A stretch of 64,000 bases of DNA from Congeria kusceri (GCA_027627225.1 CM051029.1:10382215-10446214), one strand, 5' to 3'; positions 1 to 12,615 are shown, counted from the first letter of the stretch. Notes: generated from the sequence alone by a model not told the origin. A program made the numbers and translations.

Positions 1-371
1 ATGATTGTTGTATATGTGTATTAAATTTGTTCAGATCAAATTGATGTTTATGCTGAAATAATACGTAAAATGAAAGCCTTACGAATGCTCATTTTTCCAC
101 AGTTATCACATTTCTATCACGATTATCGATACTTGTAAAGCAGATGAAAATCGTTCATTTAAATGCAAAAAAATACATAATGTACAGTATTAAGCATTTT
201 CCCTATAAATCTTGCAAATTATTCAAAATAAATTGTTGCAATTCTAAGTTATTGGAAAAATAGTTGTCTGTTTTGCATTGTTTCGAGAATTTTACTGGTA
301 GCAGACGACCGCTGTCGCATTTTACTTTCTGTTATTAGCTTTAGGTTATACTTAAACCCGCCGTTAGTAAA

Positions 372-447
372 GCGACGGGATGGTCGAGTCGGCTAGTAAG
401 CTTTCACTGCTACAGTGGCGAACCCGGATCGATTCCCGACTGACGTG
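372..447 (+). repeat. tRNA-like sequence, probable degenerate tRNA-derived SINE head
   Basis: A pol III A-box-like stretch (TGGTCGAGTCGG, 381-392) is followed 34 bases later by a B-box-like stretch (GGATCGATTCC, 426-436), the normal spacing of an internal tRNA promoter. The T-stem does not pair properly and no clean acceptor stem is visible, so this is not a functional tRNA. It lies just upstream of the first DUF7869-like exon. A chance match is possible. Confidence 0.4.
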
Positions 448-511
448 ACAATTTTTCACTTTTTTATTACTAATACTTTTCTTAATTGCATTTTTTACTG
501 TTTCATGAACA

Positions 512-617
512 CATTTATTCTTAGGATCTCATTAATTCTTTTTTTTCCAGGAACGTCAGGAATTCATTTATTCTTATGATCTCATTAATTCATTTTTTTC
601 AGGAACTTGAGTCTATG
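512..617 (+). repeat. 53-bp tandem duplication carrying a 3' splice site
   Basis: The segment beginning CATTTATTCTTA at 512 is repeated from 565 with a few changes. Each copy contains a pyrimidine tract, an AG and a following GAAC (AG at 549-550 and at 601-602). The second copy is the acceptor that keeps the downstream exon open; the first would give an exon start at 551. The duplication therefore creates two competing acceptors for the same exon. Confidence 0.7.
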
Positions 618-1194
618 ATATCGGACCATTTTGGTACAACGCCAAATAATTCACAAGAACTAACGACAGAATCGTATACTAACATTGAAGAGGACTTGTC
701 ATCCATCAACATACATGAAGATGATGTTCTTTACGGTAGGGCGCGACGTTTCACAGAAGCACAACAGCCGTCTTCAGGTGACAGCGATAGTAGCGACCCT
801 GATGAGTTCAATGCGACAGAGGAGAAAAATGTCACGGCCAAGTTTATTGAAGGAGGTTGCGGGTGTAATCTGAACTGTAACACTTTATTTACACATGATC
901 AAATTATGACACAACTATTTGAGATGAAATGTATGTCAAAAGATGAGAAAGAACTCACCATCATAACATTTCTGTCTGGCGGAGATGACACCACTACGAA
1001 GCGAGGGAAGAAGCGACAGCGAGCACGTCAAAAGTTCAGCGTTCACGGCAAACCTGTGTGTAAGAAGGCCTTTCAAGTGCTCTACGACGTAACAAACCAT
1101 AATATTAAGACAATCCGTAAGCACATGTCAACACACGGCATCACGCCTAGAGGCATCGAAGGCACTCCGGAATCATGTTCTGCTAGCTCGACAG
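603..1194 (+). CDS. Exon 1 of DUF7869-like gene (Cys-rich N-terminal region)
   Basis: Open from the acceptor AG at 601-602 to the donor at 1195 (ACAG|GTGCGT). It encodes an acidic Ser/Asp-rich stretch, a Cys-rich motif (GGCGCNLNC) followed by FTHDQI, a basic run (KRGKKRQRARQK) and a C-terminal piece with CKKAFQVLYDV and IRKHMSTHGITPRG, which is the recognisable family signature. An upstream in-frame ATG at 576 lies in the presumed intron and is probably not the start. Confidence 0.65.
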
Positions 1195-1369
1195 GTGCGT
1201 GTTTTGTGTAGGCTTTCAAAGTTTTTGCATCCACCAGGTATTATAACTTATATAATTGTAGCCGGATAATATAATGCATAGAATTGCCGTTTATACAATT
1301 CATGGTTAAATATTAATTACAAACACGAGTACACATTTTAAAATGATGGCATTTCTATATATATTACAG

Positions 1370-2659
1370 GAACGTGAAGTATACAATCAGTGCGTTCGAA
1401 AGAGCATTGATGCACGGGATAGTGATGCCCCATTTACTCACGTAACCTTCGACTTTAGTCAGAATGTCAGCCTCCCCCACTTCTCACGGCAGATGGGGCC
1501 ATTGTATTTCCTCACTCTGAGGAAAATCCAGATATTCGGGATTCGTCTTGATGGAAAGCCGCTACAATTAAATTTCCTGATAGATGAGGACCATACGATC
1601 GGCCTCGATGGGACGGAATCGCACGGGCCGGATTCAGTTTTATCTATGCTGGATAGGACCCTCCAGAATCACACGACCGCCGGAACGCCATTGTCTATCC
1701 ACGCTGATAATTGCCCTGGTACGACAATTTTCCTTCTTTGGACGTTCGTTCATTTAAATTTAATCACAAAGCGCCATTTTAGTAATATTTATTGACAAAT
1801 GTGTTCTTTTTCTTTGCGTTTAGGTCAACTTAAGAACAAGTACACGACGGGGTATATGATGTGGCGTGTGATGACGGGACAAAATGCAAAGATCGCGCTC
1901 CAAATGCAGATACCTGGTATGGAAATAATACTGGTTGTTGTTTGCACATGCTACCATATTTTAAATGCGTTCATTTTTCACTTCATAATGAATAAAAAAG
2001 CAAGAATTTGCTTATATGTTTGTTACATTTATTTCATATAATGAATTAATTAATCAATGATGATTCGCAGGTCACGCGAGATGCTTGGTAGATTCCGGAT
2101 TCGCCCACATTAAGATCCAGTACAGGAAACATGACCTGGAAACCCTGCCACAGCTTGCCGACTTAGTGAACAAGTCGTCGTCGACGAACAAAGCAGTCTA
2201 CTTTCCGGAATGGACATGGCATCACTGGAAACTGTTCCTCCAGCGTGTTTTCAAACCCGTTGTGGGAATAAGGTATAATGCCGCTGCATGATTCTAAAAT
2301 CCACATGTATACATTTGAAATAAATTGTAGGTCACAATTTTAAAGATATGCACTTGATTTGAACTCGTTCAATAACATAATATTTCAGGAAGTTTCAGTA
2401 CTTCCGGTTCGAGTCCAGTGCGCCCGGGATCGTCATCGCGAAGGAACACAATCTTGCGCCCGAGCTGCGGTTCAACATTCTCAGGGATCGTGGATACCAG
2501 TTTGAATCTAACGACCGACCGCCAGCGTTACCTAGTGGTGGATTGTCGGAGGGGCGCCGACGATATTTCTCACGCAGCATCACTCCATTCGTCAGCGCTG
2601 ACCACCAGGACTGCCGTTCCTTATGTATTTCAATTATACAGTGGAAATTACATGTTTAG
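1370..2659 (+). CDS. Exons 2-5 of DUF7869-like gene (putative RNase-H/DDE-like core)
   Basis: Exons 1370-1718, 1824-1916, 2071-2272 and 2389-2659 splice in frame with consensus GT/AG borders. The joined product reads through FDFSQNVSLPHF, MGPLYFLT, LNFLIDEDH, IHADNCPGQLKNKYTTGYMM, LQMQIPGHARCLVDSGFAH and FKPVVGIRKFQYFRF to a TAG at 2657-2659. Conserved Asp residues in FDFSQ, LIDED, HADN and LVDSG are candidates for a metal-binding site. The intact frames across four exons suggest fairly recent activity or constraint, in contrast to the missing segment upstream. Confidence 0.7.
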
Positions 2660-5194
2660 AATGTGTATCAGAGTGTTAATATCGAGACGACCGTCGATGC
2701 AGGTCATTTATAATTTATTGTTCGTCGTCCTTACGTGATACGTATGACACTGAAGCAAACAGTAACATCTTATACAGTTAAAAAAACACGCTTAGTTGAA
2801 TACGTTGAAATTGTTTTTGACTTGTTCAATACGTTTAAGTTTTAATCTTTTTATTTATTTATTTTTTTATTCGTGAACCAATGAATGTTTGTCGTTGATT
2901 GTCGTTTGGAAAAATACCGAAATGACTTTCTAATTTTGTTCAGAACGGTAAATTTTATTATACAATCTCGTTTTAACCATAAGTTATAAATAAAATCATT
3001 ATGGACAATACACAATATAAGTATTTACAGATAATAATGATAAATAATTTTGTATTTACTGCATTTAATCATAACGTCGTGTTACGGATGTTTTTAACTC
3101 GAGCAAAACGCGCGTTATTTTTTCGACGTCAAAGTCACTCAACGGCATTGCAGGTGACGTCATTTGAAAGATCATAACTTTTTTATTAATCGAGGTATTA
3201 ACAAACAGTTTTCGCCATCGTATTCAGTACACGTTCTTCTATTAGAAATACTCAAAAGCTGAATCGTTAATTTTGTTATTAAGGTCGATTTTCACACGTT
3301 GCTCCTCATTTGTATTCATGTTAATTCATAATGTAACTGTACAACTTGTAACAAGTACATCAAATAAATCATGATGACATAGGAGTACCAATATTAGCAA
3401 TGTAAAACGGGCATCCGAAATTAAGTTTAACATCCATATAATGTTTGTTGAATAAAAGTTCTAGTCATACAGTTGTGTTTAAAAATAATGTCCATAAATT
3501 AATGATCAGTTTTAGTAATTATAAACTTGCGTATAATGATATTTAATTATTTTCTTCAGTACATGCACGATACATTTCAAATCACATTAAAACCATCCTG
3601 CTTCTGTTTCAGTACAAACCATACATGTGATACATTCCATAGTGTTATGATATTTCTTGACATGGTTCGTTATGTTAATCTGATAATGACTTCATAAGAC
3701 GGCTTTTGTGCGTATAGAATTTTAATCGAGTATTTGTTTCTCGATAAAAAGACAGACTTGCGATATCATTATCTGATTTACATACCGAACGACGCCAAGA
3801 ATGCATCTTAACTGAATTTAAAAATCGGTTCCAAACACATGGTTCATACTCTACTAAAACAAACACAAACTTAATTTAGTTCATAGAGTTGGATAATGCA
3901 TACATGTAACTACTGCATGTTTGAAATAATATTACATTTGAAAAGTAAACTCCATCAATGAGCGTATTTTTTATTGCAATTTAAATATACATGCAACTTT
4001 GAGTCAATATACATGCAACTTTGAGTCAAAAAAAGTGTCTATATTATATATAACTGAAATAGTGTTCGAAATTTAAAAATACGATCACGTACATCGCAAT
4101 TAATTTTACTAAATCTGCTAAATTGTTTTTAATTGTTTATTAATTTATTTATTTATCAAACGTTCCATTTACAAGATGTTTATTGTGGTATATTATCAAA
4201 TAAAACGACCCACCTATAACCATTGATAAGCACATAAAAATTTAATTGAAGAATTGTCATCCATATAATGTTTCGCTATAGGAAAGCTAACTGTTCATTA
4301 AATGAACTATTGCCAATTTGATTTATTATCATACAGATATAAAATTGAACACTCTTATACAATTTCCTTCTATCGTTAGTGTCATTGCTTTGCTGTATGT
4401 TGTTTGCAAATCGATGGCTACCGAGCACTTCCACTTGTAACCGTTATTGATTGTGCTCAAGAGTTTTATAGACCACGTAAATGTCGTAGTTCGCTGCATA
4501 GACAGTTCGAAAATTCATCGGGTATCGTCGAAGGAATACATTTACAATCGCTTCCAACGTTTCCCATTGTTAGGATTTTTGATGACGTATTATTACCTGC
4601 TGGTTGGCGCCACCATGATATAGATGTCTTCGTTGAATGTGACTGATATTTTAGCTTGCACGCGTTTAATTATGCGCAGTAGTAACAAGGGGGGCGGTTC
4701 GTGCATAATTAAAATACTAAGCCGGTCGTTATTGGCGCGTGATTGAATAATACACCTTTGTCTAAGATAACCTACGGCATTTTGTTCGTAAACACACCCC
4801 TCTGACGGACTAAAAACGTATTGTGCTATAATATGTATTAATCAATGCTTTGTAATATGCGTTGCGACGTAATTGAGCTCCATTATATATACCGTTAGTT
4901 TTTATTTCAAAATAGTTTTTTTCGCATGTATTGCTGTGTATTAGACAATTTAAATTTTATAATTAATTACCAATATTCAATGATCGCAAAGACTGCTATA
5001 TATAGCACATTGTAGCGATGAAAAAGAAAGACCGAATATAACATCACTCAACATATGTTTTGTCAAATTGTCAGATTGGAAGCAACCGTCCAGTCTAAGA
5101 TCAGTTACATACAAACATATGCTAAGGTACTGGTGTTTGGTTTTATTCAATGCAAATACGTTGTATAATGTGCAGAAAATTACGTGACTCACAT
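2660..5194. other. Intergenic AT-rich stretch
   Basis: No supportable gene. Short open frames here (for example 4404-4646) match nothing I recognise and have no splice context. A 20-odd bp unit containing ACATGCAACTTTGAGTCA is tandemly duplicated at about 3989-4029. Confidence 0.6.
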
Positions 5195-6646
5195 TAGTGC
5201 GTGTAATTTAGATCATTCAGCAAACAACCAATAATCATATCGTGTGTCATCTTCTTTCAGTTTCAAAATTCGTCGATGTTTTTTGTTACACGTAATTATT
5301 TGTTAACGTTTTAGTATTTATTTAACTATTGATTTGTTATGTTTTTATTTGTATTATAAAACAAAACAACAACAACATAACAGCAAACTACTTGTAAATC
5401 TACGTATGCATACCCAGAAGGCTGCAGCGACATGTTATCCAAACGACAATCTTCAGAAATGTATTGTCCATATCGTCAAAATGTTAACTCGAACACGCTA
5501 CCAGAAGAGCAATACGTAACAACATGTTTCCAACATTTTTACTCAATCATTAAATAGATTCAAAAACTCTAAACAACCTTGCAATGTTCAAGTTATCGGT
5601 TCGATAATTTAACGATTACTTCCTAAATGTACAACACAGGTTAATGAATGGATTCAGGTATGTTCTAAACTTAACACCGTATCAAATGTTCCGATCGTAA
5701 TTCTTATTTGTATATTAAACTCTAGAGCAATCATATCGCGATGGATATCCAAATGAGTTGGAGTTGATAATACTCGGTTGCAGGCCATGTGGTATTTTGT
5801 TATTCATAGCTTGTATATTAATGCCCGGGAAAGGACTTGCTTAAATTCAAAACTGACTATTTCTATCGAAATTGAATAATGTCCAATAATTATTAATAAC
5901 AACTAATTTGTACAAGTTCACGTATATTGTAAATAGGCATGCACAAGTACGTAACTACTTCATAATTAACATAATTTTTTTCAAGTGTAACTCACCGGTA
6001 CTGAATGACTTCTATTCGGACAAATCGCGTATACTATTTTCATGTTAAAACGTATGATTATAGAACCTTTTTTGTGATATTTGTGATCTATTTATGATTC
6101 AGGAAGAATCTTTGTTAAAATTTTACTTAATTTGATAACAATCCTTAAATTATATGTGTTTCTATCTGTAGGCCTTTCTATGAAAAACTAATATTGAAGA
6201 AAGTTTTAACTTAGGTTAAAGGTTAATTACTTGAATTTAATTCCTGAAGTGTAAAGGAATGCTTGCCATTCCGTAACTGAAGAAGACAATAGCCTAAGTT
6301 CTTGAAATAAACTCAGCGCCTGTGTTTTTTAGATTATATTTCACCCGCTGTCAATCGGTTGCAGTGTAAACACGGTACGTTTATTTTCGTGTTGTAATCA
6401 TTCCGTTTTAGTGCATTCTCGCCCAACGTATTTACATAAATCGGATACGAATATTTAACATGTCAATGGTCCAAAGTTTGCTTACATGCAATGTTATCTG
6501 CTTAATATGGACTTGTTTTTTTAGTTTGATTATAATGACAAGTTATTTATTTTATAAACACATTATGTGACTTGAACGACACACATACAAGGCACCTCCA
6601 TGTGTGATATAAAATTCTGATACATCGGATTCGATATAAAATGTGT

Positions 6647-7180
6647 TCAAACTAGCGTATCAGGATTCATATAGAAGGAACGCATTACCGTTTTTTCGTT
6701 AACTTTGAACCAGCACGATTTGGTACATGTGTATGGGATGCTTCCATAATACTTATCAACTAATTCAATGTTTAAAGATAAAATAGGTACTTTTGTATTT
6801 ACATATTTCATGTTCTCTTTGTATATACGTAAGTTCACGGATGACTTAAACAATTCTTGACGTATATTGTTTAATCGTTTTATATATACGTAGTAATGTG
6901 CTTTATGTCCATATATCGAAGGTTTCCAGAGTCGACCCTCTTGAGACAAGAGCAGCAGTGATCGAAAGGTACTAATTCTGTCAACATTGAAACGAGGCCC
7001 AAGATGCAAAGTTACATGCACGAATACAACAGCCAACCAAGCGAAGAAATTGCATTTAATCCATTTATAAACAGGAACAAATTTCCTATAATTCTGAGAA
7101 GGGTAGTAGATTAACTCCCATTGACAATACGACCAATTATCTGATTTTAAAACCTGTTTAGTCTTGTGAAAGTTCCCCAC
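6647..7180 (-). CDS. Uncharacterised 177-codon open frame inside Harbinger-related copy 1
   Basis: An ATG-to-stop frame of 177 codons on the minus strand, long for this AT-rich DNA. I recognise no family; it is basic, rich in Tyr and Lys, with a hydrophobic stretch around residues 47-60. The equivalent region of copy 2 (about 15540-16060) retains matching residues in places (for example GRLWKP followed by IYGHKA) but is broken by a one-base deletion and stops. PIF/Harbinger elements usually carry a second DNA-binding gene besides the transposase, and this position could fit that role. It could equally be a chance open frame. Confidence 0.25.
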   Translation of the reverse strand: MGNFHKTKQVLKSDNWSYCQWELIYYPSQNYRKFVPVYKWIKCNFFAWLAVVFVHVTLHLGPRFNVDRISTFRSLLLLSQEGRLWKPSIYGHKAHYYVYIKRLNNIRQELFKSSVNLRIYKENMKYVNTKVPILSLNIELVDKYYGSIPYTCTKSCWFKVNEKTVMRSFYMNPDTLV

Positions 7181-7998
7181 TCTTTTTTAATCCTTCAATC
7201 ATTGTGTTCCTGGCAGTTAAGATGTGAGCAGCGATTTTTGTCATAGAGCTGCATTTTGTATTTCATCAGTTTGCATTACTTATGAAATGTTAGTAATACG
7301 TGTTCTTATTGTGAATTATTTATGTATAACACGTGATTTACAAATGTGAAGTGCTCTGTTTGTAATTGTGTTGTATTGAACTTTGTGTTCACTGGAACTT
7401 GCAATCGAGATGGCATTGTTCTTTGATGTTTGGTATAGAAAGTCAATACATCATCACTTTATTTCGTGTGTGCCCAGGATTTTAATGATGACAATTATAA
7501 CATACACCTGTCAAAATGGGCAGAGGGAGGGAGCAGAGGGAGGCAAAACTACAGACTATGTGAAATCCAAACCACATTTAGTATGTTGATATGACGAAAG
7601 ATTATTAATTCTTTCAGGTATTTTAATGTGCTTACTAGATGATTTTCTAGATGTGTGTACTTGTGCATTTTCAGGGCTTGATCTAAATGATCATTACTGA
7701 TTCTCAGGCCTCATCCGTATAGTCATCATATTTGATTCTATTAGGATCCATTCGGATTTGGATCTAGACTTGAGACTGTAAACTGTTATAATTTATAGGA
7801 ATACATTATTATGAATATAATCAAAATTAAGAAATGAACTGGAGTTGTGTATTACCTCCGACGTATAGAAATGGGTTAGTGAACTGAGCCAAATCCATGA
7901 GAACTCTATATTACACGTTGGAACAAGTATTGGTCACATATAAGCATGTTGTAACAGGCCGCATTTAGCTGAATTATTGCGACATGCAATTCATATAA

Positions 7999-8280
7999 GT
8001 GCCTACTGTATCTAGTGCCGTCGCAGATAATAATTGCTCATCTTAGTCCTCCTGATAAGTTTCTCTCTACATTAAGTCTGAATTTACTAAACAGGCGCAC
8101 GAGTTTTATAGAAAAGCTCAATTCCCCCTGTTATTGCTGGTATTGATGGAACTAAAATTAAAATCAAAGCTCCTGTATATAACGAGGAGCTGCATGTTAA
8201 TCGAAAGGGCCACCATAGCATCAATCTGAGGGTTGCATTTGATTATAGTACAGCAAGAACGTGTGTTAAGGGAAGTAAGT
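7999..8280 (+). pseudogene. PIF/Harbinger (HARBI1-like) transposase relic, copy 1
   Basis: Reading frames with small shifts give VPTVSSAVAD (typical of the helix-turn-helix segment before the DDE domain), EFYRKAQFP, then PVIAGIDGTKIKIKAP, HVNRKGHHSINLRVAFDY. IDGT followed by a proline after about eight residues and NRKGHHSIN are the first catalytic block of DDE_Tnp_4 transposases, in which the D of IDGT is the first catalytic Asp. A one-base shift lies between the FYRKAQFP and PVIAGIDGT parts. The second Asp and Glu blocks are not seen. Non-functional fragment. Confidence 0.75.
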
Positions 8281-9125
8281 CGTTAAAGCACTGTCATAAA
8301 CGAAATTGGTTTATAACTCTTGATTTAAAATGTGAACAACGGCTGAATATAAATGTTTATTTGATATAAATTATACATTAAATGTTTTATTCTAGCTCTG
8401 ATATAACGTCATTTATGAGTCCGAATGTGCTATCAGTCTTATTTGCACCTGTGCTGATAGAACCTTTTGGCTTTCAAGGAACGATATATAAAGAAATATG
8501 GAATCAAAAATTATGAGGAAATTATTTTTGTTTCTTTACTTCATGTTGACAACTTATTAATTCTTCTATAAAATATATGAAAGGAATACCTTAATTTTTC
8601 ATTAAACAATTGTTTTATATATAAGCAATTATTTGAGATTACTGTTAAAGGAACTGAATGAAGTCAGCAACAATGTAGTCAAAATACGGAGATAGATATA
8701 TTTTGATGCCATCCCTAGATCCACAACATGGAGCACAATATTTGTACATCATGTATGCATTGGTAACAAGAAAAACACGTATTGTAACAAATATATGTAA
8801 CACTCCGTAAAACATTCTGTAATGTTTTATTTACTAATTGTGTTTACATGTATAGTTTTCCGTGTGGTATACAATAATTTGTACTCCCACATAGTGTGGC
8901 TATTTTCTAAGTTATCACTATACCAAGAATGACAACTGAAACTGTTTAAACCAATAAAGAAAAATCATAAACGTGCATACAGAATCATTGCAAAATTATA
9001 TTTTATATTTCAGATTTTATATTTTATTGTTTCCAAACATAGTGTCAAATTTTGTTTGAAATAATGATACATGTATCAACATATTTTACAGTCAGTTAAT
9101 TCATGTGAGCATTTATTTCGTTATA

Positions 9126-12118
9126 TTATGTTTGAAAACTATTTCAATATCAAGATATCGTTGTGAATAATATAAAGTATATGCATGAATATATCGATAT
9201 ATGCCCTATTAACAAACTATATGTTTAAGGTCACATACGCAAACAAGAGCCAATATTGAAGAGGTAATAGCCAGTTAAGAAGCGTTTGTATCCATCAGAA
9301 TGGAATAACGTTGAAACCAGACAAGGCATATCAGTGAAGTTGTGAAAACAGGTTTTAAAATAGTGTTTGCATTCACTTATGAACAATATTTATTGGCAAA
9401 TGAAGAATAAATTGTGTAATGGTTGACATAAAGCATAAAGCATATACACACATAATAAACACATGTTTTCTTTTCAACAAAAGGTAATACAATGTATATT
9501 TTTACACGAAATCATTAAATCTGATATTGGGTTATAAAATATATACGTACATGGTTAGAAGTTAAAATGAATATACATAACTCACTTATTACAAATGCAA
9601 TATCATACTTTCAAATTAAACCATTGGACCAAGTTAAATACTGGGTTGAAACTCAAATTTGTATTTTATTATCATGTCAAATTATGTAAATAAACATAAG
9701 ATACTTTAATTCAGAGTTTTTGTTCCATGCGAAGTGCAGCATAACGTACGCAAATTTCATTGAATTCCACTTCGAGCCACTGTGAAAAGCGAACGAAGTT
9801 ATCAACATGAATCGATATTATCAACACAAGTTCATTCAAGATGCTCCTCAAATACGTATAAGATACAGAGATCTTCTGATTGCTAATGCATGTAAATACT
9901 TCTTAATATTTATCAAATTATAAACATACCAACATGTGTGTGCAAATTCAGACAATAACATAATTTCTATTGCGTGTTTGTAACATTTGTTTCGTAGTTC
10001 ATGTTCTTTTTTCATCTACGCATGAGGTACTCCTGATTTCAGTTATATTTCCGTGTGTGTTTCTGTTTGTTTCAGATTTAAATACTTTAAGCAAATTAAT
10101 AGTGATTTTTAACCCCAAACAATGGGGCAATACAGATGCATTTTGAGAAATAAGGTACGTTTACTAATTCATATTAGCTTTGTGATCAGCAACATTTTAC
10201 GATGTTATTCCTTTCCAAATTGCTTCATATACCACTGTTTGTGCAGTCTAAATGAATTCTTCATAACTGCGTTACCATGTTGTGGCACCCACATGTACAG
10301 CTGACAGTCTGTATCGTCGAATTACTGACAAACACAACATGCTGTACAATGTATATCGAACAGATCTATACGATATACATTAAATGTTTGTTACATAAAC
10401 ATAAAACAAATATCCATAGCAGTAACGGTGGAACACCTATATTACGATAACGATTGCTTTTAAAGACAGTTCATGATGTTACAAATGAAATTAAACGTTT
10501 TGTCATGGGCCTATATCAGATCAATTATTAAAACTTTTGTGTTTTTTTTTTTAAATATTTTTTCATGTTTATACAATGAATTTAAATTGTAATCATTCTT
10601 ATTTATATATCGATAGTATTCATGTGCATAACGATGTTGTTAACACTTTGAGTGTTGTCTTCCATAACGGTACCTTTATGTATTGGCAAGCTGATTCTGG
10701 AACTGAGGGGTAATGGCTAACCAAATGAAAATTACAACAATTTACAAAGATCTATTGTACATATAAAATGTATCAATAGTGAAGTATAATAAAAATATAT
10801 TAAATAAAGTAACGACTTACTTCTTTCGAAAAGAACTGATACCTGCATTTTTAATAAATTACATTTATGTGCATGAATTTGGCACACTGATACACTTTAT
10901 AATGTAACAATATCTTACACTGAATTGAAAGATGTATGGTGTCGTTCCTAAATGTATATGACATAGTTTAGTCGCGAATGCTGAAGTTTTGACTATTAAT
11001 CCATAGCAATTTCAGTTGTGTCGTTTGTAGTATAATGTTTGACGGATTCCTTCCTGTCCAGAGTTGTGTTGATGTTAAGGAATTTAGTAAATTCTCAAAA
11101 AATGCTTGTACATATAACAACAGACTGGCATACAGACATTACCAAGAATTATGACTCTCCATCTGCATCAACCCTGTACCTTAACTAGAAAAATAAGAAA
11201 CTTAAACAGTTAAATGGTAATATGACAGCCATTAAATGAATACATTATATTATTTTATTTTAGTTAATTACCTTAGCATATTACTGATAAATTTACATTT
11301 CCAACAGTGTTACGTCATGTATATAACATTTAATACTGTTGTAAGGCTACAATTCATTTTGAATAAAGTTAACAAGGGGACTGTTTTTACCACATTATGC
11401 TGTTTGCTGATGCATAATGCTAGTGATGAAGTATAATCGTTATTGAATATATAATATGTTTAACAGAAATTAACAACATATATGTACTATATGTACTTTT
11501 AAAAATGTAGTTTAATCCAGGTAATCAAGGAATGCCAACAACAATGGCATTAGTTTTTCCAATGACTGCCATTACAGTCTCAGATTTCACCGACAACTGC
11601 CTGGTGCGTGTTGTAGCTATCACCACCTAAATATACTAATAAAAGGTATAACCGCTTATTAAATGCATTTGTTTTAAGTATTGTATACTCATTGCACCAT
11701 CAAAGCAAGGCCGTTATAGACAACATGGATATTTAGTCATGTGTTTGTTATGAAAAATTGAAGAGAGTGGTATTTTAATTATATGTCATAACCTGATGTT
11801 AATCTAAATTTTCAATGCCGAGGTTAATGTGCCACATATTAAAGCTGACATATCGGTCATGACAATTGCTGGTAAATTAATTATTTATTAGTACCATGAC
11901 CTTCATAGTAGGGATACAGGAGCCGTGTACTCACAAAAATGTAAATACGGATGTTTATCATATTTAAAAGGAGCAAAAAGTTGTTTGCCTTGAATGTTCT
12001 TCTTTGAGCTGAGTGTTCGTATCGTATGACACGTTGAAAATTCCTCTACTACGCATTAATTTATGTTTTCCATATCAGAGTAATGAATATGACAGTTTCA
12101 AATATCACTTTATGACGC
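9126..12118. other. Intergenic AT-rich stretch between Harbinger copy 1 and SINE
   Basis: No gene supported. Open frames near 10122-10304 and 11236-11436 are short, hydrophobic by AT bias and without recognisable motifs. Confidence 0.55.
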
Positions 12119-12426
12119 GCCGGGCCGGCTATATCAGTTGGTAGAGCGCTGGACTACAGATCCGAGGAATGCGGGTTCGATTCCCAGCCCGGCAACATAA
12201 CTTGTATGGGGATTGGTTTTGAAATTATTTCTACGGCAATTATCCCCCTACCTCTGATTCAAGTATGGCAGCTGTCAGTTACTGGCATAAGTATGTGCAC
12301 ATAGTACTGGTAAACCAGCTTACCCAGGAAAAGTGTGAGTAGGTTAACTAACCGCCGTTATATGACTGAAGAACTGTTGAATACGGCGAAATATCCAAAC
12401 AAACAAACAAACAAACTTTATGACGC
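12107..12426 (+). mobile_element. tRNA-derived SINE, copy A, with 12-bp target-site duplication
   Basis: The element (12119-12414, 296 bp) starts with a tRNA-like head: a 5' GCCGGGC that pairs with GCCCGGC, an A box (TATCAGTTGGTAGAGC) and a B box (GGTTCGATTCC). A tRNA-unrelated body follows, then a 3' tail ending in (CAAA)n. It is flanked by exact copies of ACTTTATGACGC at 12107-12118 and 12415-12426. It aligns with the copy at 21445-21732 along the full length. The structure, including the direct repeats, shows insertion by target-primed reverse transcription using a partner LINE. Confidence 0.93.
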
Positions 12427-12453
12427 TTATATAATATAGTACATTTTACTTAC

Positions 12454-12574
12454 ATCTGGTAAAGCAGTGTCGAAAGTACGATCGGGCTCGGTTTTGCACC
12501 ATTGTTTACACCAGATATCGTCTTCGTCTTCTACGAGCAGTTTTGTTACTCTGTGCCACTCTCTTTTATTTATT
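12454..12574 (-). CDS. Possible isolated exon, minus strand, product unknown
   Basis: A minus-strand frame (open 12427-12615) contains REWHRVTKLL, EDEDDIWCKQW and DRTFDTALPD and then meets a perfect donor (GAT|GTAAGTA, boundary at 12454). Its base composition is less AT-biased than the surroundings, which suggests coding origin. The 5' border is uncertain. SINE copy A sits immediately beyond the donor, that is, in the presumed intron. I do not recognise the family. Confidence 0.35.
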
Positions 12575-12615
12575 TGTGAATAAAATATAAAAGTAGGTCT
12601 TGCGTTGCTGCACAT

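Larger units (their letters stand above)
603..2659 (+). pseudogene. Transposon-associated protein of the DUF7869-like family, five exons, middle part missing
   Basis: Five exons can be joined: 603-1194, 1370-1718, 1824-1916, 2071-2272 and 2389-2659. Borders 2-3, 3-4 and 4-5 keep phase (G|GT, G|GT, AG|G) and end at a TAG. Exon 1 holds an acidic N-terminus, a Cys cluster (GGCGCNLNC) and a basic part ending near HGITPRG. Exons 2-5 hold FDFSQN, LNFLIDED, HADNCPG, GHARCLVDSG and FKPVVGIR, in the order I know from a large invertebrate and fish family annotated as uncharacterised or DUF7869 proteins. Spaced Asp residues suggest an RNase-H/DDE-like fold, which is inference. Exon 1 ends in phase 1 while exon 2 starts in phase 0, and the roughly 100-150 residues that family members have between these parts are absent. 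No start codon is seen, so 5' exons may lie left of the window. Probably a decayed or partial copy. Confidence 0.7.
5195..9125 (+). mobile_element. PIF/Harbinger-related repeat, copy 1
   Basis: This 3.9-kb stretch aligns collinearly, in direct orientation, with 13550-18127. Anchors include GAGTTGGAGTTGAT (5755 and 14525), CTTTATGTCCATA (6901 and 15786), GAACTTTGTGTTCACTGGAA (7378 and 16176), CTAGACTTGAGACTGTAAAC (7764 and 16714), GGAGCACAATAT (8729 and 17719) and GATACATGTATCAACAT (9067 and 18069). Divergence with many small indels shows the copies are old. The Harbinger identity comes from transposase remains near 7999-8280. Ends are approximate and I did not find terminal inverted repeats or target duplications. 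Confidence 0.7.
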
